Assembly: GCF_003234185.1 (NCBI RefSeq)
Contig: NZ_QKSM01000016.1
Coordinates: 1-64,000 of the forward strand
Length of the DNA stretch: 64,000 nt
DNA from: Curtobacterium sp. MCSS17_008
Lineage (GTDB): Bacteria; Actinomycetota; Actinomycetes; Actinomycetales; Microbacteriaceae
Direction: 5' to 3'
Every line of letters begins with the position of its first letter. The stretch's first letter is position 1. Position numbers and translations under genes: made by a program. Positions 44,118-52,999 of the stretch are shown here, piece by piece. The notes below the pieces were generated by a model. It had not been told where the DNA came from and did no database searches. It saw nothing but the letters and a program-made list of their open reading frames with translations.

Positions 44118-45032
44118 ATGGGACACGACCACGCGCACGGGCACGCCGGCGCCTCCGAGCGCGCGCTGCTCGTCGCGTTCTGCATCTCGGCGGGCATCCT
44201 GCTCGCCGAGGTCGTCGGGGCGGTCGCCACCGGATCGCTCGCCCTGCTCGTCGACGCCGGGCACATGGTCGTCGACACCGGAGGCCTCGGCATCGGTCTC
44301 GTCGCGACCCGTCTCGCGCGGCGGACGCCGACGGCGCAGCGGACGTGGGGGTTCCAACGGGCCGAGGTGCTCGGCGCGACGGCGCAGGCGGCGATCCTGC
44401 TCGCCGTGGGCGTCTACGTCGTCATCTCGGCGGTGCAGCGGCTGTTCGTGCCGGCGGAGGTCCACTCCGGACCGCTGCTCGTCTTCGGCGTCGTCGGGCT
44501 CGTCGGCAACCTCGTCGCGTACGGCGTGCTTGCCCGGGCCTCCGGGGAGGGCTTCACCTCGCGGGCGGCGCGGCTCGAGGTGCTCAACGACACCCTCGGC
44601 TCCGTCGCGGTCATCGCCGCGGCCGTCGTGCTCATGCTGACCGGGTGGGAGCGGGCCGACTCGATCGCCGCGATCCTGATCGGGCTGCTCATCCTGCCGC
44701 GCGCGGTCCGGCTGCTGCGCGAGACCGCGAACGTGCTGCTCGAGTCGACCCCGCCGGGGCTCGACCTCGACGACGTGCGCGGGCACATCCTCGAGCTCGA
44801 CCACGTGATCGAGGTGCACGACCTGCACGCCACGCTCGTCGCGACCGGCGTACCGAACCTCACGGCGCACGTGGTGGTCGACGACCACTGCTTCTCGACC
44901 GCTCATGCGCCGCGGATCCTCGACGAGCTCCAACAGTGTGTCGCGGAGCACTTCGACGTCCCCGTCGAGCACTCGACCTTCCAGCTCGAACCGGTCTCGC
45001 ACCGGCGGCACGAGCACGAGGTGCACGCCTAG
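44118..45032 (+). CDS. CDF-family cation exporter (CzcD/ZitB-like)
   Basis: 304 residues, six spans and a cytoplasmic C-terminal domain. His-rich start (GHDHAHGHAG). Span 2 carries the metal site DAGHMVVD. Span 5 reads LEVLNDTLGSV, where the usual first ligand His of HxxxD is Glu. The C-terminal domain VIEVHDLHATLVATGVPNLTAHVVVDDHC has the usual metal-sensing His, and the tail HRRHEHEVHA is His-rich. Likely exports zinc or a related ion in exchange for protons. Leaderless: TACGAT (44106-44111), six bases. Confidence 0.9.
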   Translation: MGHDHAHGHAGASERALLVAFCISAGILLAEVVGAVATGSLALLVDAGHMVVDTGGLGIGLVATRLARRTPTAQRTWGFQRAEVLGATAQAAILLAVGVYVVISAVQRLFVPAEVHSGPLLVFGVVGLVGNLVAYGVLARASGEGFTSRAARLEVLNDTLGSVAVIAAAVVLMLTGWERADSIAAILIGLLILPRAVRLLRETANVLLESTPPGLDLDDVRGHILELDHVIEVHDLHATLVATGVPNLTAHVVVDDHCFSTAHAPRILDELQQCVAEHFDVPVEHSTFQLEPVSHRRHEHEVHA

Positions 45033-45086
45033 GGGCAGGACGGCGCGACGGCGGGGTGCCAGGTCGTTGCGCGTCGGGTGCGGAGG

Positions 45087-45698
45087 TCAGCAGCCGCCGT
45101 CGTCGGTCGGGAAGGCCGTGATGACGCGGCCGGTGGTCGCGGAGACGATGACGCGCACGAACGGCTCCCCCTCCGGGCGGGAGCCGTCGTCGAAGCGCAC
45201 CGGCGCCGCGAAGCACACCTTGCCGTCGCCGACGTCCTCGGGGTACCCGTCGGCCGGGCGTTCGAGCACCGTCCGCACGGCGGTCAGCACGGCGTCGTCC
45301 CAGTCCCTGGAGCCGTGCCCCGTCACGACGTCGCGCCAGTCCGCGGTGTGCCGGACACGGATGTGCTCGTAGCCCTGACCCGAGGTGCCGCACTGCAGCA
45401 CGACCCGCCCGAGCGCCGTCGTGTCGTAGCGGGCGACCACGGCACGGCTGTCGCGGTCGCAGCGGTCGAGCACGTCGGGTCCGGGCAGGTCCGGACCCGT
45501 CCGGGTGATCGTGACCGTGCCGTCGCGGGCGGCACCGTCGGCGGCGGTGGCACTCGGTGCGACGGTGTCGGCGCCGCCTCCGATCACCGGGTCCTCGCCG
45601 CTGCGCTGGGCCGTCAGGGCGAAGCCGCCGGCGACGAGGCCGGCGGCGATCACGGCGGCGACGGCGGTGACGACCGGACGTCGACGCTGCTGGGGCAT
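45087..45698 (-). CDS. Membrane-anchored secreted protein of unknown function
   Basis: 203 residues. One N-terminal span (about 10-29) preceded by QQRRR, then an external domain with cysteines in DRCDRD, VLQCGTSGQGYEHI and GDGKVCFAAPV, and a Cys as last residue. I do not recognise a family; the phrasing of the central part (HIRVRHTADW, DDAVLTAVRTVLERPADGYPED) is found in uncharacterised actinobacterial secreted proteins. Leaderless: CATACT ends seven bases upstream of the ATG. Confidence 0.72.
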   Translation of the reverse strand: MPQQRRRPVVTAVAAVIAAGLVAGGFALTAQRSGEDPVIGGGADTVAPSATAADGAARDGTVTITRTGPDLPGPDVLDRCDRDSRAVVARYDTTALGRVVLQCGTSGQGYEHIRVRHTADWRDVVTGHGSRDWDDAVLTAVRTVLERPADGYPEDVGDGKVCFAAPVRFDDGSRPEGEPFVRVIVSATTGRVITAFPTDDGGC

Positions 45699-45747
45699 GC
45701 GTCCCAGTATGCCGGGCGGCTCGGGCCAGGGCGGTGTGAGCCGGGGC

Positions 45748-45842
45748 GGGCGGTGCGGGCCGGGCGGTGCGGGCCGGGCGGTGCGGCGCAGGCGACGTCG
45801 GACCAGCGCTGCGACGTCGGACCAGCACCGCCTGGTCCGACG
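45748..45842. repeat. Tandem and inverted repeats after the MFS gene
   Basis: Nearly three copies of a 14-base unit GGGCGGTGCGGGCC (45748-45786), a 16-base exact direct repeat beginning GCGACGTCGGACCAGC (45792-45807 and 45811-45826), and a hairpin with 11-bp arms CGTCGGACCAG (45815-45825 and 45832-45842). The hairpin probably terminates the MFS transcript. Confidence 0.8.
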
Positions 45843-45866
45843 CCGCGGCCGTGGTCCCGTCCGGTG

Positions 45867-47150
45867 CTACTCCGCGCGGGCCGCCAACCGCGTGCCCGCG
45901 ACGAGCGCCAGCACGACCACGAACACCACGTAGCCGAGCAGCACCGGGAGCGTCGGCACGACCAGGAGCGCTGCGCCGACCGCCACCACCGGCACGGTCA
46001 GCCCCGCGTACGCGATGAGGAACGTCGCCGCGAGGACCCCGCCGCGGCGCTCCGGCCCGACGAGCGACCCCGCTCGGGCGATCGACGCCCGGAACAGCAG
46101 CCCGACGCCGGCTCCCGCGACCACCCCGCCGCCGATGAACCCCGCGACCTGCAGGAGCACCGCGGCGACGGCGAGCACCACCAGGCCGCCCACGAGCAGG
46201 ACCAGCCCGAGACGGATCTGCCGCTGCTGGGAAAGCTTCGCGAACACGATCTGCGAGACGGCGCTCGCGGCGAACACCCCGAAGGTGGTCGCCCCCGCGG
46301 CGAGCCGGTCCGTGACGTGGAAGGTCGTGCCGAGGAAGGTCGGGGCCACCGAGGTGAAGAGTCCCTGCACCGCCAGGGCGGCGAACGCCGCGGTACCGGC
46401 CGCCCAGAACACGCCCGCCTGCCCCTCGGGAGCCACCATCCGCTGCGGTCGGTAGGGAACCGGTTCCTCCGGACGGTCGACGGTCTCGGGCGCGGCGAGG
46501 ACGACGACGAACGCGACGGCGAGGGTGACCACGAACACGACGTAGGGCACGACGAGCGGTTGCCCGACGTACTCGGCGAGCGCGCCGCCGACGAGCGCAC
46601 CGAGCGAGAGACCACCGAGGTTGACGGCCCCTGCTGCGACGCTCGCGCCCTGCGCCGAGGCCGACGACCCGGTCGCCCGGACGCGGAGCTCGCCGAGGTG
46701 CGCCGTCGCCGTCGCGGTGAGGAGCCCGACCCCGAGCCCCGTCACCAGGCGCGCCACGACGAGGCCGGCGACGTCGTCCCAGAGCAGGAAGAGCACGGCC
46801 GCGACCAGTTCGAGCGCGATCGACACGAGGACCAGCGGGCGTCGACCGTGCACGTCGCTGAGGTGTCCGGCCAGGAAGAGCGAGGCCACGACGCCCACGC
46901 CGTAGGCGGCGAAGACCACCGTGGTCGTGAACGTCGGGAAGCCGTCCCGTGCCTGGTAGATGACGTAGAGGGGCGCCGGGACGGTCGCGAAGGCCATCAC
47001 CGACAGGAACGCGAACGCCACGGCCCAGAAGCCGAAGCCGTGCCGTCGGCGGGAGTGGGCACGGCGGCCGCGCGGGGCAGGGACCCGTCCGGGAGCCGTG
47101 CGTTCGGAGGCTGCGCCCACGGTGGGGGCGGAGGCGGTGATCGAGGACAT
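45867..47150 (-). CDS. MFS transporter
   Basis: 427 residues, twelve spans. MFS loop 2-3 motif GHLSDVHGRRPLVL; N-terminal hydrophilic 40-residue extension rich in Arg. The wording matches actinobacterial drug-efflux MFS proteins, but substrate is unknown. ATG at 47150 has CACCAT (47157-47162) six bases upstream and no ribosome binding site. Divergent from LysR; GATGG-CAA-CCATC between them is a probable operator. Confidence 0.9.
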   Translation of the reverse strand: MSSITASAPTVGAASERTAPGRVPAPRGRRAHSRRRHGFGFWAVAFAFLSVMAFATVPAPLYVIYQARDGFPTFTTTVVFAAYGVGVVASLFLAGHLSDVHGRRPLVLVSIALELVAAVLFLLWDDVAGLVVARLVTGLGVGLLTATATAHLGELRVRATGSSASAQGASVAAGAVNLGGLSLGALVGGALAEYVGQPLVVPYVVFVVTLAVAFVVVLAAPETVDRPEEPVPYRPQRMVAPEGQAGVFWAAGTAAFAALAVQGLFTSVAPTFLGTTFHVTDRLAAGATTFGVFAASAVSQIVFAKLSQQRQIRLGLVLLVGGLVVLAVAAVLLQVAGFIGGGVVAGAGVGLLFRASIARAGSLVGPERRGGVLAATFLIAYAGLTVPVVAVGAALLVVPTLPVLLGYVVFVVVLALVAGTRLAARAE

Positions 47151-47197
47151 GCCTCGATGGTGCTCCGCGGAGCGTATCGAGTCCAACGGATGCTCTT

Positions 47198-47222
47198 GAT
47201 GGCAACCATCGATCCGATCGAT
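47198..47222. promoter_or_regulatory. LysR operator candidates between MFS and LysR genes
   Basis: GATGG-CAA-CCATC at 47198-47210 and the overlapping ATCGAT-N3-ATCGAT at 47208-47222 are inverted repeats; the first fits the T-N11-A LysR box form. They lie just upstream of the leaderless LysR promoter. Confidence 0.6.
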
Positions 47223-47231
47223 ACTCAGACG

Positions 47232-48110
47232 GTGGAGACCCGTCTGCTCGAACAGTTCGTCGCCGTCGCTGCCGAGGGCGGTGTCACCCGTGCCGCCGAG
47301 CGCCTGTGGGCCGCGCAGTCGACGGTCTCCGCCGGGATCGCCTCGCTCGAACGCTCGCTCGGCGTCCGGCTCTTCGACCGCACCGGCCGACGCCTCGTGC
47401 TGACCACCGCCGGCGAGGACCTGCTCCCCCACGCGCACGCCGTGCTCGACGCGCTCGACCGCATGCGCGACCTGGCGACCGTCGACGACGCGGACCTGCG
47501 CGGACGGGTGCGGCTCGGCATCTTCACGAGCATGGACATCGTCGACCTGACCGGGGTCCTGCGGCGCTTCCGGCAGCGGCACCCGCTCGTGGCCGTGGAG
47601 CTGATGACCTCGCCGACGGGGACGACCGGCCTGGTGCAGGACCTGGTCGCCGGACGGCTCGACCTCGCCTACACCGGGTTGCCGTCGGTCCCGGCAGGCG
47701 TCGTCGTCGAACCGCTGCGCGAGATGCCCTTCCGGGTCTTCACGGCCGCCGACCACCCGCTCGCCGGACGCCGCTCGGTGTCGCTCTCGGAGCTCGCTGG
47801 CGAACCGTTCATCGACACTGCGCACGGGTTCGGCAACCGGCTCATCCTCGACGCCGCCCTCGATCGGCTCGGGATCCGCCGACGGGTCGTGGCGGAGATG
47901 AACGACATGCCGGCCGTGATCCGGTTCGCCTCGGCAGGACTCGGCGTCGGGGTCGTCCCGGACTCGGGGGTCCGGCACGACGGAGCGGTCCTCGAGCTCG
48001 AGGACGAGGTTGACCCCCTACGTATCGGGCTCGCGATGCGGTCCGGCTCGGAGCCGAACCGCGCCACACGGACGCTGGCCCGCGACATCGTCGCCGCCCG
48101 CGTGGGGTGA
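47232..48110 (+). CDS. LysR-family regulator of the MFS gene
   Basis: 292 residues. Helix-turn-helix GGVTRAAERLWAAQSTVSAGIASLERSLGVRLFDRTGRRLVLT, then the substrate-binding domain. GTG at 47232 gives the usual VETRLLEQFVAVA start and has GATACT (47220-47225) six bases upstream; ATGs at 47190 and 47199 lie inside the operator palindromes and are less likely. Divergent from the MFS gene. Confidence 0.9.
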   Translation: METRLLEQFVAVAAEGGVTRAAERLWAAQSTVSAGIASLERSLGVRLFDRTGRRLVLTTAGEDLLPHAHAVLDALDRMRDLATVDDADLRGRVRLGIFTSMDIVDLTGVLRRFRQRHPLVAVELMTSPTGTTGLVQDLVAGRLDLAYTGLPSVPAGVVVEPLREMPFRVFTAADHPLAGRRSVSLSELAGEPFIDTAHGFGNRLILDAALDRLGIRRRVVAEMNDMPAVIRFASAGLGVGVVPDSGVRHDGAVLELEDEVDPLRIGLAMRSGSEPNRATRTLARDIVAARVG

Positions 48111-48145
48111 CGTCCGGGCCGGCTCCCACCTGCCCGGTGGGGACG

Positions 48146-48412
48146 TCAGTGGAAGTCGTCGCCGTCCGTCTGCTCCCCGGGCGCCTTGTGCCCGCCGAGC
48201 ATGTCGTTGTCGTCCTGGTCACTGGACGCCGCGAGCTGCAGCATGGCGAGGACCACCACGACCACGATGAAGGCGACGCCGAGGAAGACCAGGGCGAGCT
48301 CGAACTCCCGCGTCGAGAAGAGCACGACCGCTCCGGTGAACACCGCGATGACCGCCGAGATCACGAGGAGTTCGGCGGGGCGCAGGCGGTCGCGACGGCT
48401 GGGGGTGGTCAT
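48146..48412 (-). CDS. Small two-span membrane protein
   Basis: 88 residues: basic start (TTPSRRDRLRP), two spans (about 14-34 and 39-60) and an acidic tail (SSDQDDNDMLGG). ATG overlaps the stop of the upstream DUF308-like gene by four bases (ATGA), so translation is coupled. Function unknown. It is the second gene of a two-gene membrane operon. Confidence 0.75.
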   Translation of the reverse strand: MTTPSRRDRLRPAELLVISAVIAVFTGAVVLFSTREFELALVFLGVAFIVVVVVLAMLQLAASSDQDDNDMLGGHKAPGEQTDGDDFH

Positions 48413-49050
48413 GCGTGTGGTGCTCCGTCCGGGGCCGCGGCCGGAGCGGCCGTGCCCCACTTGTGCGAGAGTCCGGCGATCACGTGGAAGACCGCCGCGA
48501 TGGCGAGGTAGGCGCCGAGCAGGCCGACGAGGACGACTGCGGCGTCCAGGGTGCCGGTGACCTGCTCGACACCGCCGAGCTGCCGGGAGTAGTCCGGCGG
48601 CGTCACGAGGAAGGCCACGGCGAGCAGCAGGGTGAGGCCGCCGATCGTCGTCCAGTCGCGGGCGAACGGCGACCGTCCGCGGGCGCGGAGTCCCTGAGCG
48701 AGCTCGAGTCCCCCCGAGAGCACCGCCCACCCGACGACGACCGTGATGAACGCCGGGAGCCCGACGCCGTTCGTGGCGACTGCGGTGACCCCGGCGACGA
48801 GGGACACGACCGCCTGCACCAGCGTGGTCCGGCGCGACCGCTCGTCGAGCGACATCCGACTGCGGGCGGCCCACCCGAGCACGAGCGCGTCGACGATCAC
48901 GAACCCGCCGAAGAGCAGCAGGCCGTAGCCGGCGGCGTGGTTGGACGAGAAGGTGATGACGAGGGCCACGACCGCGGCTGGGACGGCCCGGAGGACGGGG
49001 ATCGGCCAGTACCGCGCGCGCTGGCCGGCGTCGTCCACGGAGTCGGACAC
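48409..49050 (-). CDS. DUF308-like membrane protein (HdeD type)
   Basis: 213 residues with about six spans. Repeated short helical units (AAVVALVITFSSNHAAGYGLLLFGGFVIVDALVLGW, VVSLVAGVTAVA, AFITVVVGWAVLSGGLELAQGLRARG) resemble HdeD/DUF308 proteins. GTG at 49050 is chosen because AAAGAGG lies four to five bases upstream; ATG at 49068 would add six residues. Function unknown. Confidence 0.75.
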   Translation of the reverse strand: MSDSVDDAGQRARYWPIPVLRAVPAAVVALVITFSSNHAAGYGLLLFGGFVIVDALVLGWAARSRMSLDERSRRTTLVQAVVSLVAGVTAVATNGVGLPAFITVVVGWAVLSGGLELAQGLRARGRSPFARDWTTIGGLTLLLAVAFLVTPPDYSRQLGGVEQVTGTLDAAVVLVGLLGAYLAIAAVFHVIAGLSHKWGTAAPAAAPDGAPHA

Positions 49051-49170
49051 AGGACCTCTTTCGGGCATGCGGATCGTGGTCCGAGTCTACCGCCGGCGCA
49101 CCGGGGAACCGACCGGGCCGGTCGCGGTCGGTACGGACCGCGACCGGCACCGGGGCCGGACGTGCGGTCG

Positions 49171-51123
49171 TCACCCCTCGTGGTCGGCCGTCGTCCGTCG
49201 ACGCGCGAGCCACCGTCCTGCGGCTCCCAGCCCGATCGCACCCGCCGCGACACCACCGAGCAGGCCGAGTCCCTCGGCACCGGTCCAGGCGAGCGCGTGC
49301 GGCCCGCGCCCCTGGTCGCCAGCCGGTCGACCGGCGGCAGCCGGCACCGGGGTCGGCCTGCCGGACGCCGTCCCCGTGGGGTCCGACGTCGGCACCGGCG
49401 TGGGCGAGGGACGTTCCCCGGCCCCGTCGTGGTCACCCCCGTCGGAGCCGTCGTCCGGCACCGTGACACCGATGATCACCTCCGGGGACGGGTCGCCACC
49501 GTCCGGGTCCGTCGGGGACGTCGCGGTCGCCACGTTCACCACGTCGGAGCCGTCGCCGGCGTAGTCCGGGTCGAGCACGGCGCGGATCCGGAACGACCGA
49601 CGCTCCCCGACGGCGAGGGGTTCGTCCGAGCGACAGGTCACGTACTGCCCGTCGGCGGTGCAGCCATCGTCGGAGCCGACGAAGGACATCGCGGGCGGCA
49701 GGTCGTCGACCACCCCGACGTCCTGCGCGGCGTCCGGCCCGCGGTTCCGTGCGGTGACCAGGTACTCGACCTCGTCACCGGGCGCGACGCCGGTCGACGG
49801 GGACGCCGACTTGTCGGTCTCCAGCTGTGCCTCGGGGTCGGGTGCCGCACCGACCGGGCTCGACACCGCCGAGCGGTTGTCCGACTCGTCGACGTCGGAC
49901 AGCGATGCCGGTGGCGTGATGGTCGCGGTGCTGTCGAGCGTCCCCGTGGCGTCGTCCGCGACGGTGCCGGTGACGGTCACCGTCGCCGAGCCGCCGGCAG
50001 CGAGGTCGAGCCCCTCGTCGACGTCGCCCGTGCCGGAGGTCGTCCCGCAGGTGGACCCGGAGGTCGCCGTGCAGGTCCACGAGACGTCCCGCAGGCCGTC
50101 CGGCACGTCCACCTGCAGTGCACTGGGGTCGGACCGGTTCGGCCCGGCGTCGGTCGCGGTCACGGTGTAGGCGAAGGGGTGGCCGGGTGTCGCGAGCGCC
50201 GGGGCCTCCTGTGCCACGGCGAGGTCGACGGGCTGCGAGACACGGAGGTCGTCGACCTCGTGGCGGTCGACGAAGCTCCCGGTCGCCGCCGCGAAGCCGA
50301 GCCGGAGCGTGTCCGGCAGCGGCGCCTGGGAGTCGCCGTGCAGCGGCACGCGGTCGAGGACGGTGCGGAGCACGCCCCCGTCCTCGAGCCGCACGGTCAG
50401 GAACAGCTCGCCGACCTGCCCGGGGACGAGGCTCACCCGGACCTTGCGCATCGTCGGCCCGTCGGTGGTCGTCCCACCGGGAGCGGGTGCGCCGTCGACG
50501 TACCGGTAGCCGTCCGTCCCGTCACCTGACCCACGCACCACGACGCTGTCCGGACGTCGACCGAGGCCGGAGCCGTTGATCCGTTGCGAGAAGTTGCCGT
50601 AGTGGTCGACCGCGACGGCAGCGAACCCTCCGGGGACGCCCGGCAGGTCGCAGTGGGCGCCACCGCCCTGGGTCGCTTCAGTGCGGCAGGCGTACCCGAG
50701 CCCTGCCCCGAAGGAGCCGACGCCCTGTGCGGCAGACCCGTCCGCGAGGAACAGGAGCAGCCCGTCGGCCCCCTGGTCGCCCACGTCGTTGTACATCGCG
50801 TAGTCGAACTCGATGTCGAGGCCGAGGTCCGAGCGGAAGGTGTCGTCCGTCGACCAGGCACCGGCCTGGTCGTTGGTCTGGTCGGTGAGGCGGAGCCGTC
50901 CGTCGACCACGTGCGCATCGCCGCTCAGGGTGCCGCCCGCGGCGGAGTCGAAGCGGTCGACGTACGGGAACGCGAGGTCGTCGGCCGACGAGCTCGACGG
51001 CAGGAACGCCGGGGCGGCGAGCACCGCCGCTGCGAGCAGTCCGCTCGCCAGGGCGCCGACGGTCCGGCGTCGCCGGGGGCGTCCGTCGCGGTGGACGGCT
51101 GTCGGGATGGTGGTGTGTGTCAT
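49171..51123 (-). CDS. Cell-wall-anchored lectin-like protein with DUF11 repeats
   Basis: 650 residues. Signal peptide (about 20-46), an L-type lectin/legume-lectin-like domain (about 50-300; FDYAMYNDVGDQGADGLLLFLADG, AVAVDHYGNFSQRINGSG), two DUF11 repeats (about 305-420 and 425-545; RNRGPDAAQDVGVVDDLPPAMSFV), a Pro/Thr linker, then LAWTGAEG, a hydrophobic span and RRR. LAWTG fits the LAxTG motif of class E sortases, common in high-GC Gram-positives. No sortase gene is in this window. It probably binds carbohydrate at the cell surface. Confidence 0.85.
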   Translation of the reverse strand: MTHTTIPTAVHRDGRPRRRRTVGALASGLLAAAVLAAPAFLPSSSSADDLAFPYVDRFDSAAGGTLSGDAHVVDGRLRLTDQTNDQAGAWSTDDTFRSDLGLDIEFDYAMYNDVGDQGADGLLLFLADGSAAQGVGSFGAGLGYACRTEATQGGGAHCDLPGVPGGFAAVAVDHYGNFSQRINGSGLGRRPDSVVVRGSGDGTDGYRYVDGAPAPGGTTTDGPTMRKVRVSLVPGQVGELFLTVRLEDGGVLRTVLDRVPLHGDSQAPLPDTLRLGFAAATGSFVDRHEVDDLRVSQPVDLAVAQEAPALATPGHPFAYTVTATDAGPNRSDPSALQVDVPDGLRDVSWTCTATSGSTCGTTSGTGDVDEGLDLAAGGSATVTVTGTVADDATGTLDSTATITPPASLSDVDESDNRSAVSSPVGAAPDPEAQLETDKSASPSTGVAPGDEVEYLVTARNRGPDAAQDVGVVDDLPPAMSFVGSDDGCTADGQYVTCRSDEPLAVGERRSFRIRAVLDPDYAGDGSDVVNVATATSPTDPDGGDPSPEVIIGVTVPDDGSDGGDHDGAGERPSPTPVPTSDPTGTASGRPTPVPAAAGRPAGDQGRGPHALAWTGAEGLGLLGGVAAGAIGLGAAGRWLARRRTTADHEG

Positions 51124-51221
51124 GCCCCGATCGTCGCGATCGGGGCAGCCCGCTCAGCAGGCGTCGGTGGCTTCTGGGGAGAACCCCTGCCGACGGCGCC
51201 GCTGTGCAGGACCAGCTGCGA

Positions 51222-52865
51222 TCACTCGAGCCAGACGGTGGTCTCCCCCGGCAGCAGGCCGTCCCCGGCGTCGAGCGGACCCGATGCGAGCACCACGGAC
51301 CCCTCGGGCAACGGCACCGGCGTCGTGCCGAAGTTCATGACTGCGCGCCACCCGTCGTGCCGGGCGAACGCGACGACGTCGTCGCCGGCGTCGAGCCACC
51401 GCAGCTCCTCACCGCGCTGGAGCCGGCGGCGTGCAGCCGTCGCCCGCCGGTAGAGCGAGAGGGTCGAGTCCGGGTCGTCGTCCTCGGCCTCGACGGAGGA
51501 GGCTCCGAAGTCAGCGGGCTGCGGCAGGTGCGGTGCCACGTCCCCGAAGCCGAACGACGGCCCGGTCCGGGTCCACGGGATCGGCACGCGACACCCGTCG
51601 CGCCCCTTGACGGTGTGCCCGGTGCGGATCCACTTCGGGTCCTGCAGGAGGTCGTGCGGGATCGCCGGCGCCTCGTGCAGGCCGAGCTCCTCGCCCTGGT
51701 ACAGGTACGACGACCCCGGCAGCGCGAGGACCAGCATGGTCGCCGCGCGCGACCGCCGCGCACCCCGCGCTCGGTCGAGCTCGGGCTCGGTGCCGTCGGT
51801 CAACAGCCAGGCGTCGGTGTCCGTGCCCTCGGGCAGACCGTAGCGGGTGGCGTGCCGGACCACGTCGTGGTTCGACAGGACCCACGTGGAGGACGCGCCC
51901 GACTCCTCGGACATGGCGAGGTTCCGCTCGATGATCGTCCGGAAGGACCCGGCGTCGAACGGCGACTCGAGCAGGTCGAAGTTGAACGCCTGCCCGAGCT
52001 CGGTCGGACGCGCGTACAGCACGCGCCGCGGCGCCGGGGCCCACGCCTCGGCGATCGCCGCGCGGGGCGGGTCGTACTCGTCGAGCACGGTGCGCCACGA
52101 CGCGAAGACCTCGTGCACCTCGTCGCGGTCGTAGAGCGGGTCGGAGCCGTCGAGCGGCAGCGACTCCCCGTTCGACGGGCGGTACGGCGTCGACAGGTCC
52201 TTCGCGAGCCCGTGCGCGACGTCGACCCGGAAGCCGTCCACCCCGCGGTCCGACCAGAAGCGCAGCGTGTCCTCGAAGTCCGCGCGCACCTCGGGGTTCG
52301 ACCAGTCGAGGTCCGGCTGCTCGGGCGCGAACAGGTGCAGGTACCACTGCCCGTCCGGCACCCGCGTCCAGGCGCTGCCGCCGAAGTTCGACACCCAGTC
52401 GCTCGGCGGCAGCTCGCCCGACTCCCCGGCGCCGTCGCGGAACACGTAGCGTGCACGCTCGGGGGAACCGGGGGCCGCGACCAGTGCCTGCCGGAACCAC
52501 TCGTGCTGGTCCGAGGTGTGGTTCGGGACGACGTCGACGATCACACGGACGTCGTGCTCGTGGGCGGTGCGGATGAGGGCGTCGAGGTCGTCGAGCGAGC
52601 CGAGGCGGGGGTCGACGTCCCGGTAGTCGGCGACGTCGTACCCGCCGTCGGCGAGCGGCGACGGGAAGAAGGGCGACAGCCACACCGCGTCGACGCCGAG
52701 CGACGCCAGGTAGGGCACACGGCTCGTGATGCCCGCGACGTCCCCGAGGCCGTCGGCGTCGGTGTCCGCGAAGCTCCGCGGGTACACCTGGTAGACGACG
52801 GCCTGGCGCCACCAGTCCGGGTCGGTCGTGCGCGGGCTGCTGGCGGGCGTCCGGGAGGTGCTCAC
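51222..52865 (-). CDS. GH13 alpha-glucosidase (oligo-1,6-glucosidase type)
   Basis: 547 residues, cytoplasmic. GH13 blocks: WWRQAVVYQVYPRSFADTDADGLGD, DVVPNHTSDQHEWF, nucleophile in GVDGFRVDVAHG (Asp about 215), acid/base in AIAEAWAP (Glu about 280) and TWVLSNHD. It hydrolyses alpha-1,4- or alpha-1,6-linked oligosaccharides. GTG at 52865 is leaderless: TACGGT (52872-52877) ends six bases upstream. No sugar transporter or LacI regulator is adjacent. Confidence 0.93.
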   Translation of the reverse strand: MSTSRTPASSPRTTDPDWWRQAVVYQVYPRSFADTDADGLGDVAGITSRVPYLASLGVDAVWLSPFFPSPLADGGYDVADYRDVDPRLGSLDDLDALIRTAHEHDVRVIVDVVPNHTSDQHEWFRQALVAAPGSPERARYVFRDGAGESGELPPSDWVSNFGGSAWTRVPDGQWYLHLFAPEQPDLDWSNPEVRADFEDTLRFWSDRGVDGFRVDVAHGLAKDLSTPYRPSNGESLPLDGSDPLYDRDEVHEVFASWRTVLDEYDPPRAAIAEAWAPAPRRVLYARPTELGQAFNFDLLESPFDAGSFRTIIERNLAMSEESGASSTWVLSNHDVVRHATRYGLPEGTDTDAWLLTDGTEPELDRARGARRSRAATMLVLALPGSSYLYQGEELGLHEAPAIPHDLLQDPKWIRTGHTVKGRDGCRVPIPWTRTGPSFGFGDVAPHLPQPADFGASSVEAEDDDPDSTLSLYRRATAARRRLQRGEELRWLDAGDDVVAFARHDGWRAVMNFGTTPVPLPEGSVVLASGPLDAGDGLLPGETTVWLE

Positions 52866-52999
52866 ACGGTCACCGTACCGACGGACCGGTGTGACGGGAC
52901 CAGGCCCGGGCACGACGGGGAATAGCGTGTCCGGCTCGCGACTTGGTTGTCGCTGACACCATTGCGTGGCCGAACGGTCACGGGGAGAAGGGATCCACC

